Assembly (NCBI RefSeq): GCF_007830635.1
Contig: NZ_VLLA01000008.1
Location: forward strand, 186,001 to 250,000
Direction of reading: 5' to 3'
DNA from: Bradyrhizobium huanghuaihaiense
Lineage (GTDB): Bacteria > Pseudomonadota > Alphaproteobacteria > Rhizobiales > Xanthobacteraceae
DNA: 64,000 nt
Positions within the stretch are counted from its first letter, which is position 1, and each line of letters opens with the position of its first letter. Under the pieces are notes generated by a model. It saw only the letters and a list, made by a program, of their open reading frames with translations. It did not search any database and was not told the origin of the DNA. The translations under genes were made by a program, and so were the position numbers. Shown piece by piece: positions 9,154 to 16,175 of the stretch.

Positions 9154-9832
9154 TATTCCCCCCAGCCGACGCTTAGTTTAGCGCCGCCAACCGTAAACAA
9201 GCAAAGGTTTTGCGCCGTGTGCGACGCATCTTTTTAGGAAATCTGGGATGCTTGGTTTCTCGAGGGGAATGCGCTTGCAGAGGACATTACCTGCAGCTGG
9301 ACCGGGATGTGTCAATTGGCCGAATGACTGGATCCACGGATCTGGCTTTTCAGCGGCGTCAGCCTCGATGGTGGTCGTTTAGATCATCTCAGAGTGCACA
9401 ACCAATTCAGTGCGGAAGCTCGAATGTTGGCAACGCCAACCCCTGGGAACGGATCCAGCTAGGTTTCCACATCACGATGAACATATCTGCGCTGCGCTAA
9501 GTCTCACACAATGCGAGCCGTCGCATTGCAATCTGCCTTCCGCGTTAGCGCTGGCGACATGTGCCGTATTGCGCTCTGGCTTACGTTAACCATACCCGCG
9601 TTTGGGCTTGATTTCCGGGCGGGAGGCGCAGACATTCATGTGCAGCTGGATTGTTTTCCGGCGTGGCTCCGTCTCTTGGCGGTGGTCTTTTTTCCGCGCT
9701 CTCGCGGGTCTGCCATTTCTCCGCTCTTTAGCGGCCCCGAGCTTGGGCACTATTGCCCGAGTGGCAGGCGCTGCCGTGACCCGCTCACGGCGGCTCGATC
9801 ACCCTTGCTTCAAGCCAACTACGGAGAGCTCT
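9154..9832. other. Divergent intergenic region between defence operon and small-gene train
   Basis: About 680 bases without a convincing gene. It must hold the promoters of the minus-strand defence operon and of the plus-strand small-gene train. The open frames present have no ribosome site and poor composition. The right-hand part holds three hairpins, listed separately. Confidence 0.5.
9721..9791 (+). promoter_or_regulatory. Three consecutive hairpins upstream of the small-gene train
   Basis: Within 71 bases there are three perfect stem-loops: CCGC-tcttta-GCGG at 9721-9734, GGGC-actatt-GCCC at 9745-9758, and GCCGTGA-cccgc-TCACGGC at 9773-9791. The first small gene starts 42 bases later. 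The arrangement suggests a structured 5' leader or a small RNA. No function is claimed. Confidence 0.4.
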
Positions 9833-9973
9833 ATGCATTTCAACATTAGTCTCTTTAACGCGTCGCGTCGGGCCGGCTATGCCGCGGGCGTTCGCGGATG
9901 CCATCGCGCCCGCCTGCAGGACCATCTTCGGCGAGGGACTGCGGCGAAGTTCGCCCAGTCGTACTCACGTTAA
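9833..9973 (+). CDS. Small hypothetical basic protein (46 aa), first gene of the island train
   Basis: ATG at 9833 preceded by GGAGAG at a normal distance; the stop lies only 11 bases before the start of the next gene. The product is short, arginine-rich and rich in alanine and glycine, and begins MHFNISLFNASRRAGY. I do not recognise the family. Support is the ribosome site and tight spacing; a longer upstream extension of this frame lacks such a site. Confidence 0.4.
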   Translation: MHFNISLFNASRRAGYAAGVRGCHRARLQDHLRRGTAAKFAQSYSR

Positions 9974-9984
9974 GGCTGAGCGCG

Positions 9985-10599
9985 ATGATCATCTTCTCTG
10001 TAAGCCGAGAATTCAAAGCGGCTCTTGTCGCAGGCCTTACGGCGCATGGCACCGACCGCCTGGTGCTGGCTGGCTTGGGACGTGTGTCGCGCGAGAATAG
10101 CGCTGCGGCGATTGCCGCCGTCATCGCGGCCTGGCCCGCGGAGCCTGACGGTCGCTATCGTATCGCGCTCAGTGACGTAGCCGGTTATATCGTCTGGCGG
10201 TCATTCGTGTGCTCTGAAATTGCTTTAGGCCGCGGCAAGCGGGACGACGTTGCCACGTATCGCGCCGCCCTCGGGATCGAGACTAAGGCCGCATACGACT
10301 ATGTCGCCGCCGTGGTCAAGGGCAGCCGCATGAGGCCGTGCTCCGGCCGAACGTGGTCTGACAATACGCGGTGGGTGGTCTTTAGCTCCAAAATCGAAGA
10401 GCCTCGCGCGCGTTGGTCGCGCTCGGCATGGGTCGCACGGGCGCGCGCGCACAAAGTCTTGGCGGATGCGGGCTTAGCGTTGCCGAGGCAGCCGACGTGG
10501 AAGCCTATCGCCACCGCGTTGTTCGATGAGCCGAAACGCGTCGAAGCGCCTCCTGTCCTTTCAGCAGAGGACGACGCGGCGCTTGCCGCTCTCGCCTGA
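9985..10599 (+). CDS. Hypothetical protein (204 aa) of the island
   Basis: Start placed at ATG 9985 (MIIFSVSREFKAALVAGL), because the open frame upstream of it overlaps the preceding small gene and looks non-coding. The protein appears soluble, with no signal peptide or membrane segment. It has an alanine-rich first third and an arginine- and tryptophan-rich middle (WVVFSSKIEEPRARWSRSAW). No known domain recognised. A perfect 7-bp hairpin follows the stop at about 10,612-10,629 (GGCGGCC-TGCG-GGCCGCC). Confidence 0.6.
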   Translation: MIIFSVSREFKAALVAGLTAHGTDRLVLAGLGRVSRENSAAAIAAVIAAWPAEPDGRYRIALSDVAGYIVWRSFVCSEIALGRGKRDDVATYRAALGIETKAAYDYVAAVVKGSRMRPCSGRTWSDNTRWVVFSSKIEEPRARWSRSAWVARARAHKVLADAGLALPRQPTWKPIATALFDEPKRVEAPPVLSAEDDAALAALA

Positions 10600-10691
10600 G
10601 GCCGAAACCTAGGCGGCGGCCTGCGGGCCGCCAATGGCCTGTCCGGTGGATGCCGGCGCTGACGAGGCCCAAAGTCAACAAGGAGATCAAG

Positions 10692-10976
10692 ATGCCTGAA
10701 CTTCGCGACTACATCAGCAACATCGAGTTTGCCACCTCGCTTCGTGAATTGCGCAGCGCGGTTGTGGATGCCTATGACTTCCTGGGGCAGCAAGACCTCG
10801 GCGATCTCGACGACTACGTGTCGATGTCGTCTCTGCCGACGTTCGGCGGCGAAAAGCCGGAGGACACGAATGAAGTCTGGTCATGGGATGCCGACGAACT
10901 GATGGTGACCGGCCCGGATGGCGACTTCGCCATTGTCGAACGCGAGGTGTGGGCCGACATTCAGGCTGGGGCATAA
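10692..10976 (+). CDS. Hypothetical acidic protein (94 aa) of the island
   Basis: Start at ATG 10692, preceded by a good AGGAG site at 10681-10685. The product is strongly acidic (many Asp and Glu), with a central WSWDADELMVTGPDGDFAIVE. That stretch resembles the end of the neighbour at 11,378, which reads WSFDDKRLLIERDGKYVIVD. The two genes may therefore be distant paralogues. Family unknown. Confidence 0.65.
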   Translation: MPELRDYISNIEFATSLRELRSAVVDAYDFLGQQDLGDLDDYVSMSSLPTFGGEKPEDTNEVWSWDADELMVTGPDGDFAIVEREVWADIQAGA

Positions 10977-11053
10977 CGCTCACGCGCAAAGCTGGTTCGC
11001 CAGTGAAGGACCCGAAGACGTGCCGCTGGCGGCGGCGAGGAGAGGAGAAGAGT

Positions 11054-11284
11054 ATGAAGACTTTGCTCGAAACGGTCCGCGCTATCGAAGGCGCGGGTTT
11101 CGCCGTCAGCATCAGGACGCGCAAGTTCAGTGGCGAGGACATGCCCGAGGGCTACTACAACATTGACGCCCGCCGCGAAGAGGATGGCGCCCTTGTCGAG
11201 TGCTGCATCGGTAGCGAGAAAGGCGTTCCTGACCACGTGTTCGCGCAGACCATGGCGGTACTGAAGAAAGCCGCGCCGAATTAA
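11054..11284 (+). CDS. Hypothetical protein (76 aa) of the island
   Basis: ATG at 11054 with an AGGAGAAG ribosome site just upstream. The product (MKTLLETVRAIEGAGFAVSI...) has an amphipathic first helix, a central EDMPEGYYNIDARREEDG segment and a CC pair near residue 51. Length and layout resemble small phage or plasmid cargo proteins of unknown role. No family recognised. Confidence 0.6.
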   Translation: MKTLLETVRAIEGAGFAVSIRTRKFSGEDMPEGYYNIDARREEDGALVECCIGSEKGVPDHVFAQTMAVLKKAAPN

Positions 11285-11295
11285 GTTTGCGAATA

Positions 11296-11377
11296 CGCCA
11301 CCAGCGCCCGGCGGCCAGCGATGGCCTACCGGGCTCGGGGCCGTAGAGACGCCCTTCCGGCGTCGGAGGAGGCTACG
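11296..11377 (+). repeat. Structured leader repeat, copy C
   Basis: Leader of the gene at 11,378. It shares CGCCCGGCGGCC and GGCTCGGGGC blocks with the leaders at 11,738 and 12,112, and has a hairpin GACGCC-cttcc-GGCGTC at 11,348-11,364 directly before the ribosome site GGAGGAGG. It is the most diverged of the three copies. Confidence 0.5.
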
Positions 11378-11731
11378 ATGACGGACTTCGACGACAAGGA
11401 TATCGCCTTCGAGGCGGCGAACACGCTGCTCTGCGACGGCCAGGAACTCGCCACGGCCAGCGCACTGATGAACGCGTCCACCCTCGACGAACTCTGCGTC
11501 GTCTACAACGCGATCCAGGCTGATCTCCGGCCGGGCGAGACGCTCGAGGGCCGCCTCGAAGAAGCCGGATGCTTCTTTGCGTTCGGCAAGAGACCGGCGC
11601 CGGTTGGGGTGGCGTACTGGTCGTTTGACGACAAGAGGCTGCTCATCGAGCGGGACGGCAAGTACGTGATCGTCGACCGCGAGCCGCCGCAGCCCGGCGA
11701 CGGTTTTGTGTTCGATCGGGTTTTCGGCTGA
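11378..11731 (+). CDS. Hypothetical acidic protein (117 aa) of the island
   Basis: ATG at 11378 after a strong GGAGGAGG site. The protein is acidic. Its last third (WSFDDKRLLIERDGKYVIVD) is similar in pattern to the C-terminal part of the 94-residue protein at 10,692, suggesting duplication of a small cargo family. No signal peptide, membrane span or known catalytic motif is visible. Confidence 0.65.
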   Translation: MTDFDDKDIAFEAANTLLCDGQELATASALMNASTLDELCVVYNAIQADLRPGETLEGRLEEAGCFFAFGKRPAPVGVAYWSFDDKRLLIERDGKYVIVDREPPQPGDGFVFDRVFG

Positions 11732-11737
11732 TCCGTA

Positions 11738-11830
11738 CCACATCGACCTCACGCCCGGCGGCCGACAGGCTCACCGGACTCGGGGCGTCAGATGGCGTCG
11801 CCTTCGCGGCGCCGAGAGAAGGAGGACAGA
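11738..11830 (+). repeat. Structured leader repeat, copy A
   Basis: This leader shares with copy B (12,112) the blocks ACATCGACCTCACGCCCGG and CTCGGGGCGTCAGA and a hairpin next to the ribosome site. The hairpin here is GGCGTCG-ccttcg-CGGCGCC at 11,794-11,813. The internal stretch absent from copy B is also present in copy C. Confidence 0.6.
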
Positions 11831-11995
11831 ATGGCAGAACGCAACTACGCTGACCGCGAGCAGAACGAGGCCGACATCAACAGTCTTTACGGCTTCCCGG
11901 GAGAGGGCAACGCCATCGGCGACAGGCTCTATTCCGAGACGCAAGAATCCTTCGGCCCGGGCGCTTTCAAGGAGGGATGCTTCTCGTCGATGTAA
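11831..11995 (+). CDS. Small hypothetical protein (54 aa), probably truncated by an in-frame TAA
   Basis: ATG at 11831 after a GAAGGAGG site. The product begins MAERNYADREQNEADINSLY and stops at TAA 11,993-11,995. Beyond that stop the same frame stays open to 12,106 and reads like protein (AGPAGFTDEFIMMLAAKHRG). The ancestral gene may therefore have been 91 codons long, with the present TAA a nonsense change. Family unknown. Confidence 0.5.
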   Translation: MAERNYADREQNEADINSLYGFPGEGNAIGDRLYSETQESFGPGAFKEGCFSSM

Positions 11996-12111
11996 GCCGG
12001 CCCGGCCGGATTCACCGACGAGTTCATCATGATGCTGGCCGCCAAGCATCGCGGAGGAGACCTCCGCTCAGCGCATCGTCCTTCTTCGCGGACACCGATT
12101 GCCTAAGCCCG

Positions 12112-12183
12112 CACAACATCGACCTCACGCCCGGGCTCGGGGCGTCAGAGGGTGCCGCCTTCGCGGCGCCGAGAGGAGGCAAC
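12112..12183 (+). repeat. Structured leader repeat, copy B
   Basis: Second close copy of the leader at 11,738, shortened by about 17 bases in the middle. Its hairpin is GGTGCCG-ccttcg-CGGCGCC at 12,151-12,170. Compared with copy A, stem positions differ but pairing is kept through G-T and G-C changes. It ends directly at the ribosome site of the gene at 12,184. Confidence 0.6.
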
Positions 12184-12425
12184 ATGTCGAACCGCAATCC
12201 CACGCAGGCTCGCGTCGGCGACCGCCCGCGCTTCAGCGTCCCGAAACCGTCCGCAAGGGCTTCTTCCGCTACGCCGCCACGCTCGAGGACCGGCTCGATC
12301 CGTACTGGAACGGCCTGAAGTTCCCGGCCATGACCAGCCGCCGCGCGCAGCTCGCCGCCTGGAAGCACGCCGAACGCATCGTCAACCGCGAGGCCGACCA
12401 CGGCTTCGACTATTCCGTCGCCTGA
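12184..12425 (+). pseudogene. Frameshifted small island gene
   Basis: ATG at 12184 follows a GAGGAGG site. The first frame reads MSNRNPTQARVGDRPRFSVP and then loses sense. One frame back, from about 12,240, the sequence continues as good protein (ETVRKGFFRYAATLEDRLDP ... HAERIVNREADHGFDYSVA) to the stop at 12,425, which is followed by the next gene's ribosome site. A single missing base in the C-run near 12,240 would explain both. The intact product would be about 80 residues, of unknown family. It could also be a sequencing error. Confidence 0.6.
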
Positions 12426-12434
12426 GGAGGACAC

Positions 12435-12671
12435 ATGCCGAACCACAAGTACCGCGGCTACGACATCATCAAGTCCAGCCGGATCAGCCCGTATACGGGC
12501 AAGCCGGAATGGGAAATCCCCGCAGAGGAGGACTTTCAGTCCCGTTATCAGGATACGCTCGCCGACGCTCGCGCGCGCATCGACCGCATCATCAAGGAAG
12601 AGGCGGCATGGAAAGCGCAGCGCCCCGTGATCCTGGATGGGCTCGCACAGATGCTGGTTCGGTCGAAGTAG
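12435..12671 (+). CDS. Hypothetical protein (78 aa) of the island
   Basis: ATG at 12435 with GAGGAGGA just upstream, 9 bases after the stop of the preceding broken gene. The product begins MPNHKYRGYDIIKSSRISPY and ends in a charged helical stretch (RARIDRIIKEEAAWKAQRP). The first half has a pattern common in small phage-borne proteins of unknown role. The stop abuts the start of the next gene at 12,672. Confidence 0.6.
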   Translation: MPNHKYRGYDIIKSSRISPYTGKPEWEIPAEEDFQSRYQDTLADARARIDRIIKEEAAWKAQRPVILDGLAQMLVRSK

Positions 12672-12933
12672 ATGGCGAAGCTCTCGACCCGAGCTGCGCG
12701 CATCGAGACGGCCGCGGAGACGGCGTTCGGCCCGCGCGGCATGACGCAGCTCGCCACGGCAACCGGCGTCTCGCAGCAGATGCTGAGCTTCATCGCGCGG
12801 GGAGCGCCCGGTCAGTGACGACGCCTACCGCAAGATCGCCGCCGCGATCGCAGCGGAGGCGGCCCGCATGCGCGTCGCCGGCGCGCAGCTTGAGAAAATG
12901 GCGCGACAGATGCTGCGCGAACTGGAGGAGTAG
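12672..12933 (+). pseudogene. XRE/Cro-type helix-turn-helix gene with a single-base frameshift
   Basis: The ATG at 12672 abuts the preceding stop. The first frame reads MAKLSTRAARIETAAETAFG then RGMTQLATATGVSQQMLSFI, a Cro-like helix-turn-helix, and stops at a TGA at 12,816-12,818. In the next frame the product continues as ERPVSDDAYRKIAAAIAAEA to a stop at 12,931-12,933. Removing one G from the run of four at 12,799-12,802 joins the two parts (…IARERPVSDD…), giving about 86 residues. The join falls where Cro-like proteins have their conserved third helix. A repressor of the island's small genes is a reasonable guess. Confidence 0.6.
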
Positions 12934-12936
12934 AAC

Positions 12937-13188
12937 ATGAAGACGACAAAGCTGAGCGACGCCTTTCATAAGATCGAGACCGCGTTCCCGGACAGGAAGG
13001 TGCGGTATCACGTGATCGCAGGACGTGGCGAGGCGACGTTCGTTCCCGTCGCCTCGGATGGCGAGACCCTGCCGATCACAATCGGCATCAGGGACAATGG
13101 CACGTTCATCCACGACGACTTCGACGAGCGCCTCGCTCGCGCGACCGCCACGGAGTCTCTCCGGGGCATTCCGCCTTATCGCGGGTAA
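12937..13188 (+). CDS. Hypothetical protein (83 aa), last gene of the island train
   Basis: ATG at 12937, with its GGAGGAG site inside the end of the preceding gene, so the two are coupled. The product begins MKTTKLSDAFHKIETAFPDR and is of mixed charge with no membrane segment. Family unknown. The train ends here: a strong intrinsic terminator follows at 13,263. Confidence 0.6.
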   Translation: MKTTKLSDAFHKIETAFPDRKVRYHVIAGRGEATFVPVASDGETLPITIGIRDNGTFIHDDFDERLARATATESLRGIPPYRG

Positions 13189-13262
13189 GCCGACTTGAAA
13201 TGAATGACCTTCCGCGCAGACGACCGTCGCGGGTAGACCGAGCGCCTGCTTCTCCTGAGATG

Positions 13263-13296
13263 GCCCCCGGCTGCGAAGCCGGGGGCTTTCGTTTTC
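13263..13296 (+). terminator. Intrinsic terminator between the small-gene train and the integrase
   Basis: Nine-base stem GCCCCCGGC-tgcgaa-GCCGGGGGC at 13,263-13,286 followed by a T-rich tract (TTTCGTTTTC). It ends the plus-strand train. The integrase, convergent, stops at 13,295 within the T tract. Confidence 0.85.
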
Positions 13297-15004
13297 AGGC
13301 GGCCCGCTTAGACCGCGAGGCCTTCCGCGCGGCCTGGGCGGCGGCGTCGGCAGCGATCTGATCGGAGGTGCGGCGACGGACCCTATGTGGCGCCGGTGGC
13401 GCATTCAGCGCAGGGATGTCGAAGCGTGGATACTTTTCGATCTCCGCCGACATCGTCGCGACCCAGCGGTCGCCGTAGTCGTGACCAGCGTTCGAGTCCT
13501 TCGGCCGGTGTCCGGTGATGAAGCCTTCCACCTCGCGATCCATCTTCACGTGCCGCGCGACAGATTTGAACAGATGCCGCCACGCGTGGTTCGGTTGGAC
13601 GTTCCGGATGCCGAGACCGTCGCGCACCCAATCGGCGACGCGTTCGGCCGTCTTTTTGAACTGCGGATTGGCCGGCTTCCCGCCGCGCGATCGCGCGGGA
13701 TCGTAGAACAGCGGCTTGCCGAGCTTCCGCCTCTCCTCGACGTAGGCGAGGAAGGCGCCGTCTTGCTGCTCGAGGACGTGCGAGTGTATCGGCACCTCCC
13801 GCCACTGCGATGTCTTCTCGAGCGACGGTTTGATCATCATGCACCACTTGCCGGAGGTCGAGTCCTGCCTGACGTCGCCCGGATAGAGCGACGTGATCTC
13901 GTTGACCCGCGCTCCGCTGTAGGCGCAAAGCCACGGCAGCCATCGCCTGGCCGCGCGCTTCTCCGGCGAGATCATGTTCGACGGCGTGGCGAGCGTCGCC
14001 GTAAGGATGATCTTGGCTTCCGCCTGCGTGAAGCCCTTCTGTCGGGGCGGCGTCGGCTCCTCGCCAGGTTTCGGTTCTTCGACCTCGTCGCGGATGACGA
14101 TGCCGCGGAACGGATTTTGCGCCAGGCGCCGCCGTTCGACCATGAAGCCGGCGGTGGCCGACAGCGCGGCGATCCAGACCAGGCGGACCGAGTTGCGGGC
14201 ATAGTCTTTGTCGATCAGGTGGTCGGCCCATCGATAGCCGTCGTTCGTCGTCACCTTCGCCAGGTCCCGGTGCCCCAGCCACTTACAAAAATCGCGGATC
14301 TTGGGCCGCCAACGCTTCGCCGTCGGCCCGTCGACGCCGCCCTTCAGTCCTCCTTTCGAGGCGTACTCCTCGAAGCATTTGATGAAGTCGAGTTCCGGCG
14401 CCGCGCGCGCCTTCGGCAGCTTCGCCAGCACGGGGTTCGGGCTGTAGTCGTCCTCCAGTCTCGCGCGCCTCAGATCATCGACGGCGTCCTGCCTGGCCTG
14501 GATGTACATCGGCCGGAATTTCTCGAGATCTGCGGGGCTGATCTCGACGCCCTGCTCTTCGAGAAATTCGGCCATCGCTTCGTCGACATCGCGGGCAAGC
14601 AGGATGGTGGTGCGGAAGCCGGGGCCAGGTGGGTTGGCGATATGTCCGTCCCGGATCCGGACGTGTGCGGCGGCGCGAAGCGCGAGCAGGTCTTGGCGTG
14701 GCAGGGCCGTGGGTTCGGATCCCGGGGCGGGATTCGAACTCTCCTCGACGGGCGGCAGTCTGGGCGGCTTCATCGGTAGCGCGGCTACCGCCGCCGCCGT
14801 GGCCAGACGGGCCCATTCGCCCTCGATTTGGTCGTTGACGGTGCCGAGCTTCCTCTTTGCCTCGGCGGGATCTGCCGTCTTAAGGCTCCTCCAAACCTCC
14901 CATTTACCGACGAGCTTGCGGTAGCGGCGCGGAACCTTCTTCCGGATCCAGTAGTGCTGGCTGTTGGGACGCTTGACTGGGGTCGGCATCTTGATCGAGG
15001 GCAT
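13295..15004 (-). CDS. Tyrosine recombinase / island integrase (569 aa)
   Basis: Site-specific recombinase of the phage integrase family. An N-terminal DUF6538-like segment (about 11-60, YWIRKKVPRRYRKLVGKWEV) precedes a SAM-like core-binding region (about 205-300). The catalytic domain shows Arg near 366 (YSGARVNEI), HAWR near 473-476, His near 499 (TGHR) and the nucleophile Tyr near 510 (HDYGDRW). The gene starts about 90 bases from the tRNA-Ser 3' fragment, the usual place for an integrase next to its attachment site. It converges on the cargo train. An alternative start at 14,989 is possible. It should excise and integrate the island. Confidence 0.9.
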   Translation of the reverse strand: MPSIKMPTPVKRPNSQHYWIRKKVPRRYRKLVGKWEVWRSLKTADPAEAKRKLGTVNDQIEGEWARLATAAAVAALPMKPPRLPPVEESSNPAPGSEPTALPRQDLLALRAAAHVRIRDGHIANPPGPGFRTTILLARDVDEAMAEFLEEQGVEISPADLEKFRPMYIQARQDAVDDLRRARLEDDYSPNPVLAKLPKARAAPELDFIKCFEEYASKGGLKGGVDGPTAKRWRPKIRDFCKWLGHRDLAKVTTNDGYRWADHLIDKDYARNSVRLVWIAALSATAGFMVERRRLAQNPFRGIVIRDEVEEPKPGEEPTPPRQKGFTQAEAKIILTATLATPSNMISPEKRAARRWLPWLCAYSGARVNEITSLYPGDVRQDSTSGKWCMMIKPSLEKTSQWREVPIHSHVLEQQDGAFLAYVEERRKLGKPLFYDPARSRGGKPANPQFKKTAERVADWVRDGLGIRNVQPNHAWRHLFKSVARHVKMDREVEGFITGHRPKDSNAGHDYGDRWVATMSAEIEKYPRFDIPALNAPPAPHRVRRRTSDQIAADAAAQAARKASRSKRAA

Positions 15005-15096
15005 GGTGGAGCATCCCGGTGTAGCACCGGAGGCTCAAGAAGCCCTTGAATCGAAGGATAAACTTGAATCTAAGTGGTCCGCGCCACCGGCGGGGG

Positions 15097-15117
15097 CGAA
15101 TCCCACTCTCTCCGCCA
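15097..15117 (+). other. Attachment site: 3' end of tRNA-Ser duplicated at the island boundary
   Basis: The 21 bases from 15,097 to 15,117 match what I recall of the 3' end of rhizobial tRNA-Ser: end of the T loop, T-stem strand CCCAC, acceptor strand TCTCTCC, discriminator G and CCA. The sequence upstream does not fold as the rest of a tRNA: no GGAGAGA 5' acceptor strand occurs 90 bases before, and the T loop reads GGCGAAT instead of TTCGAAT. It is therefore a remnant, as expected of the distal att site after insertion into a tRNA gene. Confidence 0.75.
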
Positions 15118-15123
15118 TGGGCC

Positions 15124-16077
15124 TCATTTCACCAGCCTCCACCTCCCATCCCCCGCCCGCTTCAGCGCGGGATCGCTCACCTTCACATGCTCCGCCAGGA
15201 AATCGATGAAGGCGCGCACGCGCGCGGGGAGCGGCGCGGTGTGGCCGACATAGACGGCGTGGATGTCCTCGCGGTCGCCGGGATTGTAGCTCTGCAGCAC
15301 CGGGACGAGGCGGCCGGCTTCGATGTCGGGGCCGATGTGGAAGAGGGCGAGGCGGGCTAGTCCCACGCCGCCGAGGCAGAGGCGCCGGGCGGCTTCGCCG
15401 TCGCTGGCGCGCGCGATCGGCGGCGGCACGGCTTCCTCGGTGCGATCGCCGCGCCGGAATGGCCAGCCGCCGCGGATGCGTGGAAAGGTCCAGCCGATGC
15501 CGCGGTGATCGGCGAGATCCTCGGGCGTCTTCGGCGTGCCGAAGCGCGCCAGGTAGTTTGGGGTGCCGACCACCACCATGCGGCTGGTGCCGAGCTTGCG
15601 CGCGATCAGGCGTGAGGCCTTCAGAGGCCCGACGCGGATGGCGACGTCGGCACGCTCCTGCATCAGGTCGATCAGCGTATCGGTCAGCATGAGGTCGAGC
15701 GTGATTTCGGGATGCTGTTCGAGGAAGCGCGGGATCAGCGGCATTACATGCAGCATGCCGAACGGGATGTTGCTGTTGACCGTGAGGCGGCCGCGCGGCG
15801 CGGCCCCCGAGGCCGCCTCGCGCTCGGCTTCCTCCATCTCGCTGAGGATGCGCACGGCGCGGTCGTAAAAGGCCTGGCCTTCCTCGGTCAGCGAGAGCTT
15901 GCGCGTGGTGCGGTTGATCAGGCGAGAGCCGAGCCGCGCCTCCAGCCGCGAGATCAGCTTGCTCACGCCCGACGGCGTCAGGCGCAGTTTTCGCGCAGCC
16001 TGGGTGAAGCCGCCGAGGTCGACGACGCGGACGAAGACCTCCATCTCGGCGGAGCGGTTGGTATCGAAACGGGCCAT
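15124..16077 (-). CDS. LysR-family transcriptional regulator
   Basis: 317 residues. An N-terminal winged helix-turn-helix (about 10-68, GGFTQAARKLRLTPSGVSKL) precedes a periplasmic-binding-like effector domain (about 95-300) of the kind found in the CrgA/DmlR group. It is divergent from the MFS exporter at 16,176 with about 100 bases between. That interval holds a dyad typical of LysR operators, so it probably controls the exporter and itself. It is the first chromosomal gene outside the island; its stop lies only a few bases from the att site. Confidence 0.9.
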   Translation of the reverse strand: MARFDTNRSAEMEVFVRVVDLGGFTQAARKLRLTPSGVSKLISRLEARLGSRLINRTTRKLSLTEEGQAFYDRAVRILSEMEEAEREAASGAAPRGRLTVNSNIPFGMLHVMPLIPRFLEQHPEITLDLMLTDTLIDLMQERADVAIRVGPLKASRLIARKLGTSRMVVVGTPNYLARFGTPKTPEDLADHRGIGWTFPRIRGGWPFRRGDRTEEAVPPPIARASDGEAARRLCLGGVGLARLALFHIGPDIEAGRLVPVLQSYNPGDREDIHAVYVGHTAPLPARVRAFIDFLAEHVKVSDPALKRAGDGRWRLVK

Positions 16078-16098
16078 GTTGAATTCACGTCATAAATG

Positions 16099-16120
16099 AT
16101 TGGATTGCGGACATTCTAAT
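16099..16120. promoter_or_regulatory. Candidate LysR operator
   Basis: Imperfect dyad ATTGGATTG-cgga-CATTCTAAT, with seven of nine positions pairing, centred between the divergent LysR gene and MFS exporter. LysR proteins typically bind such AT-flanked dyads in the shared promoter. Confidence 0.45.
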
Positions 16121-16175
16121 GGTTTTGTCGCGATGCAGCTATCTGCGTGGCTCGTCTCATCCATTGGAGCAACGC

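Larger units (their letters stand above)
1..15117. mobile_element. Right end of a tRNA-Ser-integrated genomic island carrying a DISARM-like defence operon
   Basis: Seen: a tyrosine integrase sits at the right margin, a partial tRNA-Ser 3' end lies just outside its start, and the interval holds a defence operon plus a train of small unknown genes. To the right, ordinary chromosomal metabolic genes begin at once with a LysR gene at 15,124. Known: integrases of this family often target tRNA 3' ends, leaving an intact tRNA at one end and a short copy of its 3' end at the other. Inference: the element enters from the left of the window, so its size and left end are not visible. Confidence 0.75.

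Noticed and set aside
9210..9849. Two plus-strand open frames of about 100 codons in the 9.2-9.8 kb spacer
   Set aside because: No ribosome sites, unlikely composition, and the second covers the hairpin cluster.
15028..15117. A complete tRNA-Ser or tmRNA at the island boundary
   Set aside because: Only the 3' part matches. There is no 5' acceptor strand, anticodon arm or proper T loop at the required distance, so it is a remnant.
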